From: Spirochaetaceae bacterium | GTDB taxonomy: Bacteria; Spirochaetota; Spirochaetia; Treponematales; Breznakiellaceae | DNA length: 18,720 bases | Direction: 5' to 3' | NCBI GenBank assembly: GCA_031290205.1 | Contig: JAITNZ010000005.1 | Span: forward strand, 1-18,720 | Shown: positions 6,530 through 13,812 of the stretch, piece after piece | How positions within the stretch are numbered: position 1 is the first letter of the stretch | Layout: every line of letters starts with the position of its first letter | Notes under the pieces: generated by a model | Seen by the model: the letters and a program-made list of their open reading frames with translations, nothing else | What the model was told of the DNA's origin: nothing | Database searches by the model: none | Translations under genes and position numbers: made by a program

Positions 6530-6685
6530 TCATCTAAACACCGCTTGCAAGCAAAAAACAATCCCGCTGTCGTTCGTGGGCTGGTCGCAACTAATCAGCA
6601 GAAAAAAGAGCAGCGAGCAAAGAGCAAAGATTTTGCTCCGGTGTTGTGCTATTGAGCACTGTGGCGTTTTTAATTTTGCTATCAT
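6530..6685 (-). pseudogene. duplicated 5' stump of the GLUG lipoprotein
   Basis: The first 42 codons, including the full signal sequence and lipobox (LLISC), match the gene at 3417-4871 almost exactly. The frame then leaves the duplication at 6561 and stops after nine unrelated codons. AGGAGA is kept upstream. It would encode a 51-residue mini-lipoprotein if expressed. It sits divergently from the second vapBC module exactly as the full gene sits from the first. Confidence 0.85.
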
Positions 6686-6797
6686 TTTAATTCTCCTATG
6701 ATGTCTTGTAGTTTGTCAGTAGATTTGCTATTGTTGTCCTTATGACGATACAACAAACTATTGAAATTCCCGCTGACAGGCGGGTGTATTTTGATGT
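6561..6797. repeat. 237-base duplication, copy 2
   Basis: This is the partner of 4747-4983: a lipoprotein 5' end, the intergenic promoter region and the antitoxin 5' end. Confidence 0.92.
6706..6734 (+). promoter_or_regulatory. promoter of vapB-like gene 2
   Basis: TTGTAG and TATTGT with a 17-base spacer are the same as in module 1. ATG again begins 8 bases after the -10 box, so a leaderless transcript is likely. Confidence 0.5.
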
Positions 6798-6987
6798 TCC
6801 ACGGGAAATTCCCGCTGGTGTGGCGGAGGTTGCCATCATTTTTGAAAATGAAGCCGCCGCCAAAACCGCGAAAAGAGTGGCTGAGGGTCGGCGTCCGTTC
6901 GAAGGCTTGCGAGGCTCTTTGCAAAACAGCGGTCTTTTTTCCGGCGACCCCGTAAAAACCATCAGGAAGATGCGCGATGAGTGGTAA
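6742..6987 (+). CDS. VapB-like antitoxin 2
   Basis: This is an 81-residue antitoxin with N-terminus MTIQQTIEIPADRRVYFDV, identical to antitoxin 1, then a different body (PREIPAGVAEVAIIF, KTAKRVAEGRRPF, KTIRKMRDEW). The N-terminal part is probably the dimerising, DNA-binding half; the helical end would bind the toxin. Its last 11 bases overlap the toxin start at 6977, as in coupled type II toxin-antitoxin operons. It is expected to neutralise the PIN toxin and repress its own promoter. Confidence 0.8.
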   Translation: MTIQQTIEIPADRRVYFDVPREIPAGVAEVAIIFENEAAAKTAKRVAEGRRPFEGLRGSLQNSGLFSGDPVKTIRKMRDEW

Positions 6988-7357
6988 CATAGTTCCCGAT
7001 TCGAACATTATCATTGGATTTCTTGATAATCGCGAAGGGTTTCCTGATTTAAGTAATTTGCCGACGGACACCGCTATCCATATCAGTGTAATAACTGAAT
7101 TAGAGTTATTATCATTCTCAAAACTTGACTCCGCTGCCGAATCTATTATTTTGCGGTTTTTATCGGATCTTACCGTCATGCCATTGACAGATGCTATAAA
7201 ACAAAAAACCATAGCATTCAGGCGGTCCACGAATCGCAAACTTCCCGATTCCATAATCGCCGCAACAGCCATAGTTTTGGGCGCAACATTGATAACACGT
7301 GATAATGATTTGCTCAAAGCAAACTTCCCCGGTCTAATAGCGCAAAGCTTCATCTGA
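6977..7357 (+). CDS. VapC-like PIN-domain toxin
   Basis: This is a 126-residue PIN ribonuclease, intact. The acidic active-site residues are visible: Asp in VPDSNIIIGFL (about residue 8), Glu in SVITELELL, Asp in LPDSIIAATA and Asp in TRDNDLL. VapC-type toxins cleave tRNA or rRNA using Mg ions when their antitoxin is degraded. It overlaps its antitoxin by 11 bases, with AGGAAG seven bases before ATG. The C-terminal third is 98% identical in DNA to the broken toxin in module 1, while the N-terminal two thirds are unrelated at sequence level. Confidence 0.9.
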   Translation: MSGNIVPDSNIIIGFLDNREGFPDLSNLPTDTAIHISVITELELLSFSKLDSAAESIILRFLSDLTVMPLTDAIKQKTIAFRRSTNRKLPDSIIAATAIVLGATLITRDNDLLKANFPGLIAQSFI

Positions 7358-7365
7358 TATTTCTC
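7244..7365. repeat. 122-base toxin 3'-end duplication, copy 2
   Basis: This is the partner of 5655-5776. Confidence 0.92.
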
Positions 7366-7390
7366 CAAACCATCACTTGCAATCAAGAAA

Positions 7391-7470
7391 CAATCTCTCA
7401 TCCTAAAATCCTCACCTTTTCCCTCTTCCCTTTTCCCTTCGCGCCTTCGCGTGAGACTCTTCTTCAATAC
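7391..7470. repeat. dispersed leader and heptamer sequences
   Basis: The plus strand carries a leader-like stretch (CTCATCCTAAAATCCTCACC), a heptamer tract (TTTTCCCTCTTCCC and on) and CTTCGCGTGAGACTCTTCTTC. All three have relatives around 14911-15034, so this gap after the toxin is built from short family repeats rather than a gene. Confidence 0.5.
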
Positions 7471-7477
7471 CCTAGAG

Positions 7478-7575
7478 CAAAACGCGCGGTAACAAGAGCA
7501 TGGCGGCAAGCACCTGCGCGTAGTGCGTGTGCTACGTACCCGAGAAAGCCTTCCCCCTCTTGTCGGCTTCAATTT
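7478..7575 (-). repeat. hairpin-forming dispersed element, copy B
   Basis: This is an inverted copy of the element at 2318-2404. The core hairpin on the minus strand is GCAC (7526-7523), loop TACGCGCAG, GTGC (7513-7510). It begins inside the last ten codons of the small gene at 7532-7714. Confidence 0.6.
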
Positions 7576-7714
7576 TTTCCAGTTCTCGCCGAGCCATTTC
7601 ATCAACTATCTCTGCCGGAATGTTATCCAGTAAATCTCTGTGATAGGGTTTAAATACCCTGCCTGATTTGGTAACTATTTCATCTTGTACCAATGTGTCT
7701 TCTGACATTTTCAT
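7532..7714 (-). CDS. small antitoxin-like partner of BrnT
   Basis: This 60-residue acidic protein starts at ATG 7714 with GGAGG seven bases upstream, inside the 3' end of the BrnT-type gene (35-base overlap). The position fits the antitoxin of a BrnT/BrnA-like pair, but the ribbon-helix-helix typical of BrnA is not obvious. The visible part is FKPYHRDLLDNIPAEIVDEM. The last residues (ADKRGKAFSGT) are encoded by dispersed element copy B, so the native C-terminus may have been replaced when the repeat arrived. Confidence 0.65.
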   Translation of the reverse strand: MKMSEDTLVQDEIVTKSGRVFKPYHRDLLDNIPAEIVDEMARRELEKIEADKRGKAFSGT

Positions 7715-8003
7715 TATATGCCTCCTCTTCTTCGGGGTTCGACCCGCGCGCTGAAAATATTCTTATCAAATTATCCCTGAGCTTGAACGCAACCGTGATA
7801 TGTGATAAGCCGTCGATATAGCCAATTATTTTGTATCGGTCTTCATATTCTGAATTGTCAGAATCGTATTCCTCAACCGCAAACGGCTTATTAAAAACTT
7901 CCGAGGCGCATTCAAACGAAACAGCGTGTTTTTGTTTGTTCGTCTCGTTTTTTTGTTGATTCCAGATAAATCTACCTTTATAGATTTCATCATATGGTAT
8001 CAT
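7680..8003 (-). CDS. brnT: BrnT-family ribonuclease toxin
   Basis: This 107-residue protein matches the BrnT (DUF497) pattern: RFIWNQQKNETNKQKHAVSF near the N-terminus, an acidic middle with EDRYKIIGYIDG, and the closing strand NLIRIFSARGSN. BrnT toxins are RelE-like ribonucleases that block translation and are neutralised by the co-transcribed antitoxin. The start is ATG 8003 (MIPYDEIYKG). The longer frame from GTG 8108 is rejected because it would start upstream of the promoter -10 box at 8052-8057. GAGGG lies close to the ATG. The downstream antitoxin-like gene overlaps the 3' end. Confidence 0.85.
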   Translation of the reverse strand: MIPYDEIYKGRFIWNQQKNETNKQKHAVSFECASEVFNKPFAVEEYDSDNSEYEDRYKIIGYIDGLSHITVAFKLRDNLIRIFSARGSNPEEEEAYNENVRRHIGTR

Positions 8004-8051
8004 TTCCCTCGCCCCCCTATCGGCTTCATAACTGCATCCTCTGACAGCTCT

Positions 8052-8081
8052 ATTATACAAACAACAAGCAACTTGTAACAA
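8052..8081 (-). promoter_or_regulatory. promoter of the BrnT operon with operator
   Basis: On the minus strand TTGTTA (8081-8076), an 18-base spacer and a perfect TATAAT (8057-8052) lie about 50 bases before the toxin ATG. A palindrome ACTTGT-A-ACAAGT (8071-8083) overlaps the -35 box and is a natural site for autorepression by the antitoxin complex. Confidence 0.65.
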
Positions 8082-8113
8082 GTAGCAAAGTAAGACCCCA
8101 TCGTGCACTCAGC

Positions 8114-8179
8114 ATTGAAATCACACTTTATCGGCAATCAAACTAAATTGTGTCTCAAATCTCTCGATGCTGCGCATCG
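8114..8179 (-). repeat. 66-base repeat with tiny ORF, copy B
   Basis: This is the partner of 2409-2474, directly after the stop of the lipoprotein gene at 8197-9507. It contains the hairpin CGATGC-TGC-GCATCG (8165-8179) and the 18-codon frame 8121-8177 (MRSIERFETQFSLIADKV), preceded by AAAGGGAAGAAAGGG. Confidence 0.55.
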
Positions 8180-8196
8180 TCCCTTTCTTCCCTTTC

Positions 8197-9507
8197 TCAC
8201 TCAGTCGGCGCCGGGTGCCTGTAATACGGTTCGGCGACGCCGGCGTTGTATTTCCTGAAGTTTTCGCAGCTAAATTCAAAATACGCATCGACATACGTTT
8301 GCTGTTCACAATGCCCGTTCCATGGGTTAATCATGTATGTTAGGTTGTAATCGTTGCCTAAAGTATTTACCCCGCTTACCCCTTTGCCCCAGTAATACAC
8401 GGCATAATAGTCTCCTACAGCGCCGGATTGTCTATACCCCTCCTGGAATTTAGTGATGAAGACACCTGCGGGCTTTCCGGTAAAGTCTTCTGAATGTCTA
8501 CCTCGCGCCGGGAAATATTGTGTTACATCGGCTGGGTCGAAAATTTCATGGTGCAGTATATCGACAATATACCCCAAAGCAGTTGTGGTGTTGCTAAAAT
8601 GATAAGTTATCGTAGAATTAGTGAGGTCATAGCCCTCGCCGTTTATAGATGCCCACCTAAATACAACGTTATCGGTCCAGTAGCTATCAACCGTGTCAAA
8701 GGTTTTTACTTTTGTAACGGGGCTCAACTCTGAATAACCATCGTTGTTTCCTGCTTTAATCCACAGCCAGTACTTGGTACTGTTAGGTAGATTGCTCGTT
8801 TCTTGAGGGAAGGTTTCAATGACGACACTATTTGCTCTTACCCCGGGTTCTGTCGGATTATCGTAGGTTCCCTGTAGCACGGCGGCAGTTGCATTGTTTG
8901 TTCTCGAGATATACACCTGATACTTGGTTGTGCCGAGTTTCGCATCCCATTCTACCGTTAGTTTATTATTGCCTGAGCCTATGGCGCCGATAACATTAGG
9001 ATAGACGAGCGGAGCCTGTTTGGGTGTTGATGGAGTTCGGGCTACTATCACCGTAAACATCTTGCTTACAATATTATCGTAGGCATCCTGCGCCTTTACG
9101 CGGATATAATAACTACCCAGTTCTAAAACGTTGCCGCCTATTTTTAGGGTGTCGCCTGTAATACTAAAAGATCTGTTATCCACCGCACCCTGCCCGTCAA
9201 CCAAAGTATAGCTAATACCGGCGCTTTCGGTTTCGGACACAAAGAATTTCCCTGCTAAGATATTGGCGGGGACTGACGAAGCGGTCGTTTCGGGTATCAG
9301 TTCATCCTGTTCAAAATCGAAAGCAGCGAGGATGAAGAGCGCCTCCGCCCGTGCCATCTCTGCGGTTTCCCATGCTTGTTCTTCCTCTGCTGTCCTCCCC
9401 GTTGTATTATCTGCTATCGGATTGGTGCAACTCGCAAAACAGAGGAGGGCGCCGCAAGCAACAAGCCCAAGCGGCAAGCCGAAATAATTTTTTCGTAAAC
9501 GTTTCAT
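8197..9507 (-). CDS. lipoprotein with Ig/Fn3-like modules
   Basis: This is a 436-residue lipoprotein. The signal sequence ends in CFASC (cysteine 27). Residues about 85-155 look like a cadherin/Ig-type strand module (SFSITGDTLKIGG, YYIRVKAQDAYDNIV). Residues about 170-270 look like an Fn3 domain (NKLTVEWDAKLGTTKYQVYI, TKYWLWIKAGNNDGYSELSP). The C-terminal part (GYIVDI, GVFITKFQEGYRQ, YYAVYYWGKG) resembles the mature domain of the lipoprotein at 2488-3282. AGGAGA is six bases before ATG. It probably sits on the outer surface and binds a host or polymer ligand. It shares an upstream leader motif with the gene at 11821-13752. Confidence 0.87.
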   Translation of the reverse strand: MKRLRKNYFGLPLGLVACGALLCFASCTNPIADNTTGRTAEEEQAWETAEMARAEALFILAAFDFEQDELIPETTASSVPANILAGKFFVSETESAGISYTLVDGQGAVDNRSFSITGDTLKIGGNVLELGSYYIRVKAQDAYDNIVSKMFTVIVARTPSTPKQAPLVYPNVIGAIGSGNNKLTVEWDAKLGTTKYQVYISRTNNATAAVLQGTYDNPTEPGVRANSVVIETFPQETSNLPNSTKYWLWIKAGNNDGYSELSPVTKVKTFDTVDSYWTDNVVFRWASINGEGYDLTNSTITYHFSNTTTALGYIVDILHHEIFDPADVTQYFPARGRHSEDFTGKPAGVFITKFQEGYRQSGAVGDYYAVYYWGKGVSGVNTLGNDYNLTYMINPWNGHCEQQTYVDAYFEFSCENFRKYNAGVAEPYYRHPAPTE

Positions 9508-9530
9508 AGTTTTTCTCCTAAAATAAAAAT

Positions 9531-9560
9531 TTATATATCAACGGCTATGCCGATAATATC
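9531..9560 (-). promoter_or_regulatory. shared leader motif with short inverted repeat, copy 1
   Basis: The minus strand reads GATATTATCGGC-ATA-GCCGTTGATATA about 25-55 bases before the lipoprotein ATG. The same motif with a different loop (TGTAT) precedes the gene at 11821-13752. The near-palindromic arms suggest an operator or a 5' UTR hairpin. Confidence 0.5.
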
Positions 9561-9600
9561 AGTGTAAACACATCCCTCGTCGATTCCTCATGCGAAGCCA

Positions 9601-9657
9601 CTAAAAAATAGCATGACAAGGAAGCAGATCCCTCCCCGCACCTGCGTCCTTATCATG
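9601..9657 (-). terminator. intrinsic terminator after the second GLUG gene
   Basis: On the minus strand CATGATAAGGA pairs with TCCTTGTCATG (11 bp with one G-T), with an inner GCAG/CTGC stem, followed by CTATTTTTTAG. It lies 12 bases after the GLUG gene stop and is the clearest terminator in the window. It separates this gene from the lipoprotein gene at 8197-9507. Confidence 0.88.
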
Positions 9658-9668
9658 TAATCATTCTG

Positions 9669-11609
9669 TTACTGCAAAACTGGATAGCCGCCTCCGCCAT
9701 TCATGGTCCAGATTGTCGAGAAGTTCCAGTGCAAAATGTTTTCATAATCTGTTTGGTCAGGCTCTGCCGCTGTGTCATCTCCGTCAACCAAGTTTGGTCC
9801 GGGGATTACCGTTATCGTGGGGTAAATGAGCATCCCCCTATTTGCGATATTATTACTCAGAGTTCCCTGTGTAACGGGTGGGGTAACACTAGGATCGGCA
9901 ACTCCTAAATCGCCAACTACGCGATGAAGCATAAATATCGATTCTGAGCCGGTTTTTGTACCATAAATTGATGAATTGAGCGCGGCGCAATCCTCAACCA
10001 CAGTGCCTGCCGTCGTTGTCCCATAGTAATTATATCCGGCTATACCGCCGCCCGCTGGTCCCGGCTTCGCGTCTTCAGGTGCGTAGAGGGGGAGAAATGA
10101 ACTGGTAAGAACATTTACATCTCCGGTTGCATAGCATTTGGAAACGACGGAATCCTGGGCGTTGCCGCCGATAATGCCGCCCGCCCAAGCGTATTCTCCT
10201 ATCGTTTCGGCATAAACTTTTCCTGTAGCATAGCAATTTTCAATAAGACTACCCGTTACGGAACTATAACCCACGAGCCCACCTGCGTAGGGTATATCGC
10301 CAAAGTTAGGAGCGGTAGTGGTATCAGGTTGAGAGTACGCGTAAACAATTCCAGTCGCGTATGATTGTAATATGCGGCTGCCATTGCTCGGCGGGTTCGT
10401 AAAATCGTTATACCCGTAGTTATAACCTACCAGCCCTCCCGCATAGGGGAAGGGGGCTTCCGACCAGAGCAGGATGTCTCCCTCTGCATGGCATTTTGTT
10501 ATAACACTAGGACCGGCGCTCGTTCCGCCTGAATAGCCAACTAAGCCTCCGGCATAAACTTGCCATGAGTCATCCCAACCGAAATCTACCGATCTGGCGG
10601 TAACAGAGACAGGAGCCGTCGAGTAAGAATTCGTAACGGTGCTGTGAGTGATGTAAGCGGCGATACCGCCCCCCGATGTACTGTAACCAGGTCCATAAGA
10701 AATAATCTCGCCTGTGTTCACGCCGTTTGTTATAGCAATATCCGCGCCGTAGCCGAGCAGACCACCAGCATAAGCGGCTGTGTTATCGCTTCTTGCGCCT
10801 ATCACCGAATGGGATGCGCTGGTTGCGATACCTCCGCCGTTCGCGTACCCTGCAATACCGCCCAGATATACATTATTTGCCTGAGCAGGGGATACAGCGG
10901 CAGGCATACTTGCATTGACGTGTATGCTGTTGATAATGGAAACATTGCTGGATGTTGAGCTTGTCGCATAACCGGTAACGCCGCCCGCATAAAAGTTTGT
11001 AGCGCTCGTGCCGGTATGGTAGACCGCAAGGTCGCCGCTTATTATGATGTTGTTAAACCTTGTGGCTGTTGCGTTTGCCACTACCCCGCCAAAATACAAC
11101 GCTGTGTCAGTATAGATCGGGTCATTTGTAAATTCCACGTTCAGGTTTTGTATCAAAGTAGCAGGAGTGACACCGGCAGCGCTTGCCGCAAAGATACCGA
11201 GGTAATCGCTGTCCAAAGCTGCATCGCTGAAGCTACGTATCGTGATGGTTTCCCCATTGCCGTCAAAAGTGCCGGTGAACGGTTCTGTTTCGCCAGGGTC
11301 GCAAATCGGCGTCCAATCCACTAAAGGAAAACTGGCGGTAAGAATATAGTCGCCGTCAGAGGGATAATCATCCGGGTCAGTACCGATAAGAGCCAGTTGC
11401 GCCGCATTGGCAATAGGGATGGGGTCACCTACACCAAAAATCGACCGTGATGTAAGCCCAGACTTACCTACTGAAGCTCCGTCTGCTCCACTTGCAATAT
11501 TTTCGCAAGCGCTAAAAAGAATCATTCCTGCAAACAGGAACAATGTCGAGATGGAGATGAGTTTTTTTCTTAAACCTTCCATCTTTTTGAGTTGAATAAT
11601 ATTTTTCAT
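9669..11609 (-). CDS. large GLUG-repeat surface lipoprotein
   Basis: This is a 646-residue lipoprotein. The start is ATG 11609, because GGAGG sits directly upstream; the ATG at 11621 overlaps that site. The lipobox is ILFSAC (cysteine 35). After a short linker, a first module carries PFTGTFDGNGETITI, then about ten GLUG-type turns follow (GGVTGY, GGIAGY, GGLLGY, three GGLVGY, GGIIGG, GGGIAGY), with recurring SYSTAPV/SYATGIV/CYATGKV strand motifs. The tail WNFSTIWTMNGGGGYPVLQ matches the GLUG lipoprotein at 3417-4871, so the two are paralogues. Repeats of this kind form long solenoid adhesins. A strong terminator follows. Confidence 0.9.
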   Translation of the reverse strand: MKNIIQLKKMEGLRKKLISISTLFLFAGMILFSACENIASGADGASVGKSGLTSRSIFGVGDPIPIANAAQLALIGTDPDDYPSDGDYILTASFPLVDWTPICDPGETEPFTGTFDGNGETITIRSFSDAALDSDYLGIFAASAAGVTPATLIQNLNVEFTNDPIYTDTALYFGGVVANATATRFNNIIISGDLAVYHTGTSATNFYAGGVTGYATSSTSSNVSIINSIHVNASMPAAVSPAQANNVYLGGIAGYANGGGIATSASHSVIGARSDNTAAYAGGLLGYGADIAITNGVNTGEIISYGPGYSTSGGGIAAYITHSTVTNSYSTAPVSVTARSVDFGWDDSWQVYAGGLVGYSGGTSAGPSVITKCHAEGDILLWSEAPFPYAGGLVGYNYGYNDFTNPPSNGSRILQSYATGIVYAYSQPDTTTAPNFGDIPYAGGLVGYSSVTGSLIENCYATGKVYAETIGEYAWAGGIIGGNAQDSVVSKCYATGDVNVLTSSFLPLYAPEDAKPGPAGGGIAGYNYYGTTTAGTVVEDCAALNSSIYGTKTGSESIFMLHRVVGDLGVADPSVTPPVTQGTLSNNIANRGMLIYPTITVIPGPNLVDGDDTAAEPDQTDYENILHWNFSTIWTMNGGGGYPVLQ

Positions 11610-11610
11610 A

Positions 11611-11745
11611 TTATCCTCCATATTTTAATTTTGGTGTTGTACATGACACCTTGCATGAGCAATAATAAAGCGCACCGATAAATCCGAGCGGCACCGTGAT
11701 AGGTAATTTCGCTTGCACGAAAACAACCTTTCGTTTTCTATCCAT
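11611..11745 (-). CDS. possible 44-residue leader peptide gene
   Basis: An open frame from ATG 11745 ends at TAA one base before the GLUG lipoprotein ATG. It reads MDRKRKVVFVQAKLPITVPL and then a hydrophobic, cysteine-containing stretch (GFIGALYYCSC). A strong GGAGG lies 15 bases upstream, nearer to an alternative five-codon frame (MKYG plus stop). The tight junction would allow translational coupling. No homologue is recognised, so it may be chance. Confidence 0.25.
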   Translation of the reverse strand: MDRKRKVVFVQAKLPITVPLGFIGALYYCSCKVSCTTPKLKYGG

Positions 11746-11820
11746 ATTTCATAATGTTTACCTCCATATAATTTATTTCAACAGTTTGTTAAGCCTCTAA
11801 AACCCGTATCATTTAATGCG

Positions 11821-13752
11821 CTATTGCTGCCAATTCCCCGCGTTATTATTAGCGCCATTAAGAATTACGGTTGGTCCCGCTGTGTTGTCATAAAAATAGG
11901 TCGTCGCAGAGGTGCTGGACATTATCTGTATCGCATGAATAGCAGCGCCCCCTGAAGTTGCTGCCCCTTCCATACCACAATTTGAGTCATCCCCTTCATT
12001 AAGTCCGTATATAGTACCTCCGCTCTTTTCAAACTTTCCGTTAGTCATTCTTAAAACACCGGCGCCTAATAACGCTTTATTTCCTTTAATCGTGCCGCCT
12101 TCCATCTTGAACAAAGCATTAGCATTGGCATCCATCCTGACTCCGCCGCCTCTTTTTGCCTCGTTGTTTGCGATTACCGCAGCACCTGACATCGTAAACG
12201 TATACGCATACACGCCACCGCCGCTGCTATTGCCGCTCGTCTGACATTTATTCCCGCTGATGGTACCGCCTGTCATTGTAAAGATGCCGGCAGAATTGGA
12301 ATGAACACCTCCGCCCAAAATCGCGCTACTTGTCGAACTGTTTCCTGCGATATTATCTCTGATAAACCCTCCGGTCATGGTAAATATCCCAAGATTAGCT
12401 ACACCACCACCGTTCGCTGTATTGGAGGTTGATTTGATGTTATCAATGCTGCCACCTATCATAAGAAAAGTGCCTGATGCTAAAACTCTAACACCGCCAC
12501 CGTCTCCGGTAGTCGTATTACTGGTTATCCGGCTGCCGTCCAGCATGGTGAGGTTTCCCTTTTTTGAGGCGTCGGAAACACCAACAACAACTAATGCTGC
12601 AGTATTAGTAGCATTCCCTTTTAGTGTAATATTCTCACCCAAAATCAGATGCGGCACTATGTCCGTGCCAGTACCGACAACGGTAAACAACGCGCCCTGC
12701 CCGGTCATGTGAATAACTCCGGCGGCAGCTTCGGCAGACCCTCCCGCCGCTTCCTCCTCCGCCGTTTTTAGCGCCTCCAGCGTAACCGTAATATCTTTTG
12801 AAAGAGTGTAGCCGCCGGATGTGGTTTCGCCTTCAGCATCACCCAATAAAATTCGATAATTTACGTCATGCCCGCTTGGATATTGACCTGTGCCGGGATT
12901 TGTGTTGAGCCAGAAAACCGCTTTAGCAAGTAGCGAAGTCCCCGAACTTGCTGATAAATCTATTTGCGCTGATGCGTTGTCTTCTTCAAGAAAGAGTCCG
13001 GGAACAGCGGGCACTAGGACATCGACAACGCACTCGGCTCGCCTGCCGCCTGCCGTTACGGTGATTGTTGCCTGTCCCTCACCGAGTGCTTGTATCTGTC
13101 CGTCGCCGCTAACACTAACGATAGCCGGCCGGTTAGATGACCAAAATAGAGCGCTTGCCGCAGTCGGCGGGTCTATGGTTGCCGTCAACGTTGCCGTCCC
13201 GTCAGGCGCCAATGTTAAAGTTGCGGAATTAAGAGAAAGCGAATTGACCGTAATCAGCGGCTCATCGTTAGTCGGAACTGCCGCCGCTTGAAAGGGAACG
13301 GTGTCCCTATCATAATTGCTGTCTGGCGGAACCACGCCGCCTTCAAACGTAAAGATTTGTTCATTGATTCCGCCGTTAAATGTGTTATGAGCAACAGACA
13401 CAAAACTAAACCTTGTGTCGTCGTCGCTAACAGTTACCGTGCCCTCACTCACCAGCATCTCGGTATCAAACACAGTAACATAGAGCTTGTAGGCAAATTG
13501 CCCGTCGCCGGTAACGCTCAATGCCGCGCTTCGTCTACTAGCCGGAATAGTCCAAAAACTCAATGTCGCCGGTTCGTTGAATGTTGTTACCAAGCGAATG
13601 ATCCTTACCAGAGTCCAATCATCGTTGCTACTTTCCAAGGAGTTTACTTTCGGCTGTTCCGGTACAAGCCCATTTACACAGCCCCCAAAAACACCCCCGC
13701 CAATAATCCCAATTGCCGCAAGCAGCAAAACCAATTTCAATTGTCCTTTCAT
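11821..13752 (-). CDS. Big2 plus beta-helix surface lipoprotein
   Basis: This is a 643-residue lipoprotein. The signal sequence ends in VFGGC (cysteine 25). Residues about 168-246 form a Big2-type bacterial Ig domain (LTLAPDGTATLTATIDPPTA, WSSNRPAIVSVSGDGQIQAL). A linker leads to a right-handed beta-helix-like region (about 330-640) built from repeated GGGV, FTMTGGTISGN and related turns. Such proteins act as adhesins or polysaccharide-binding surface proteins. AGGAG lies about ten bases before ATG. The upstream leader motif is shared with the 8197-9507 lipoprotein gene. The gap down to the GLUG gene shows no terminator, so the two may be co-transcribed. Confidence 0.9.
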   Translation of the reverse strand: MKGQLKLVLLLAAIGIIGGGVFGGCVNGLVPEQPKVNSLESSNDDWTLVRIIRLVTTFNEPATLSFWTIPASRRSAALSVTGDGQFAYKLYVTVFDTEMLVSEGTVTVSDDDTRFSFVSVAHNTFNGGINEQIFTFEGGVVPPDSNYDRDTVPFQAAAVPTNDEPLITVNSLSLNSATLTLAPDGTATLTATIDPPTAASALFWSSNRPAIVSVSGDGQIQALGEGQATITVTAGGRRAECVVDVLVPAVPGLFLEEDNASAQIDLSASSGTSLLAKAVFWLNTNPGTGQYPSGHDVNYRILLGDAEGETTSGGYTLSKDITVTLEALKTAEEEAAGGSAEAAAGVIHMTGQGALFTVVGTGTDIVPHLILGENITLKGNATNTAALVVVGVSDASKKGNLTMLDGSRITSNTTTGDGGGVRVLASGTFLMIGGSIDNIKSTSNTANGGGVANLGIFTMTGGFIRDNIAGNSSTSSAILGGGVHSNSAGIFTMTGGTISGNKCQTSGNSSGGGVYAYTFTMSGAAVIANNEAKRGGGVRMDANANALFKMEGGTIKGNKALLGAGVLRMTNGKFEKSGGTIYGLNEGDDSNCGMEGAATSGGAAIHAIQIMSSTSATTYFYDNTAGPTVILNGANNNAGNWQQ

Positions 13753-13780
13753 TTTTCTTTACTCCTATAAATAAAATTTT

Positions 13781-13810
13781 ATATATCAACGGCATACAGC
13801 CGATAATATC
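13781..13810 (-). promoter_or_regulatory. shared leader motif with short inverted repeat, copy 2
   Basis: The minus strand reads GATATTATCGGC-TGTAT-GCCGTTGATATA. The arms are identical to those of copy 1 at 9531-9560, while the loop and the flanks differ. Confidence 0.5.
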
Positions 13811-13812
13811 TT

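Noticed and set aside
6682..7605. 307-residue minus-strand frame through the second vapBC module
   Set aside because: It is antisense to an intact, motif-bearing toxin-antitoxin pair; shared segments with the frame at 4868-5836 only reflect the DNA duplication.
11785..11815. GTTTTAGAGGCTTAAC on the minus strand resembling a Cas9-type CRISPR repeat start
   Set aside because: It occurs once, with no spacers, no second repeat and no cas genes in the window.
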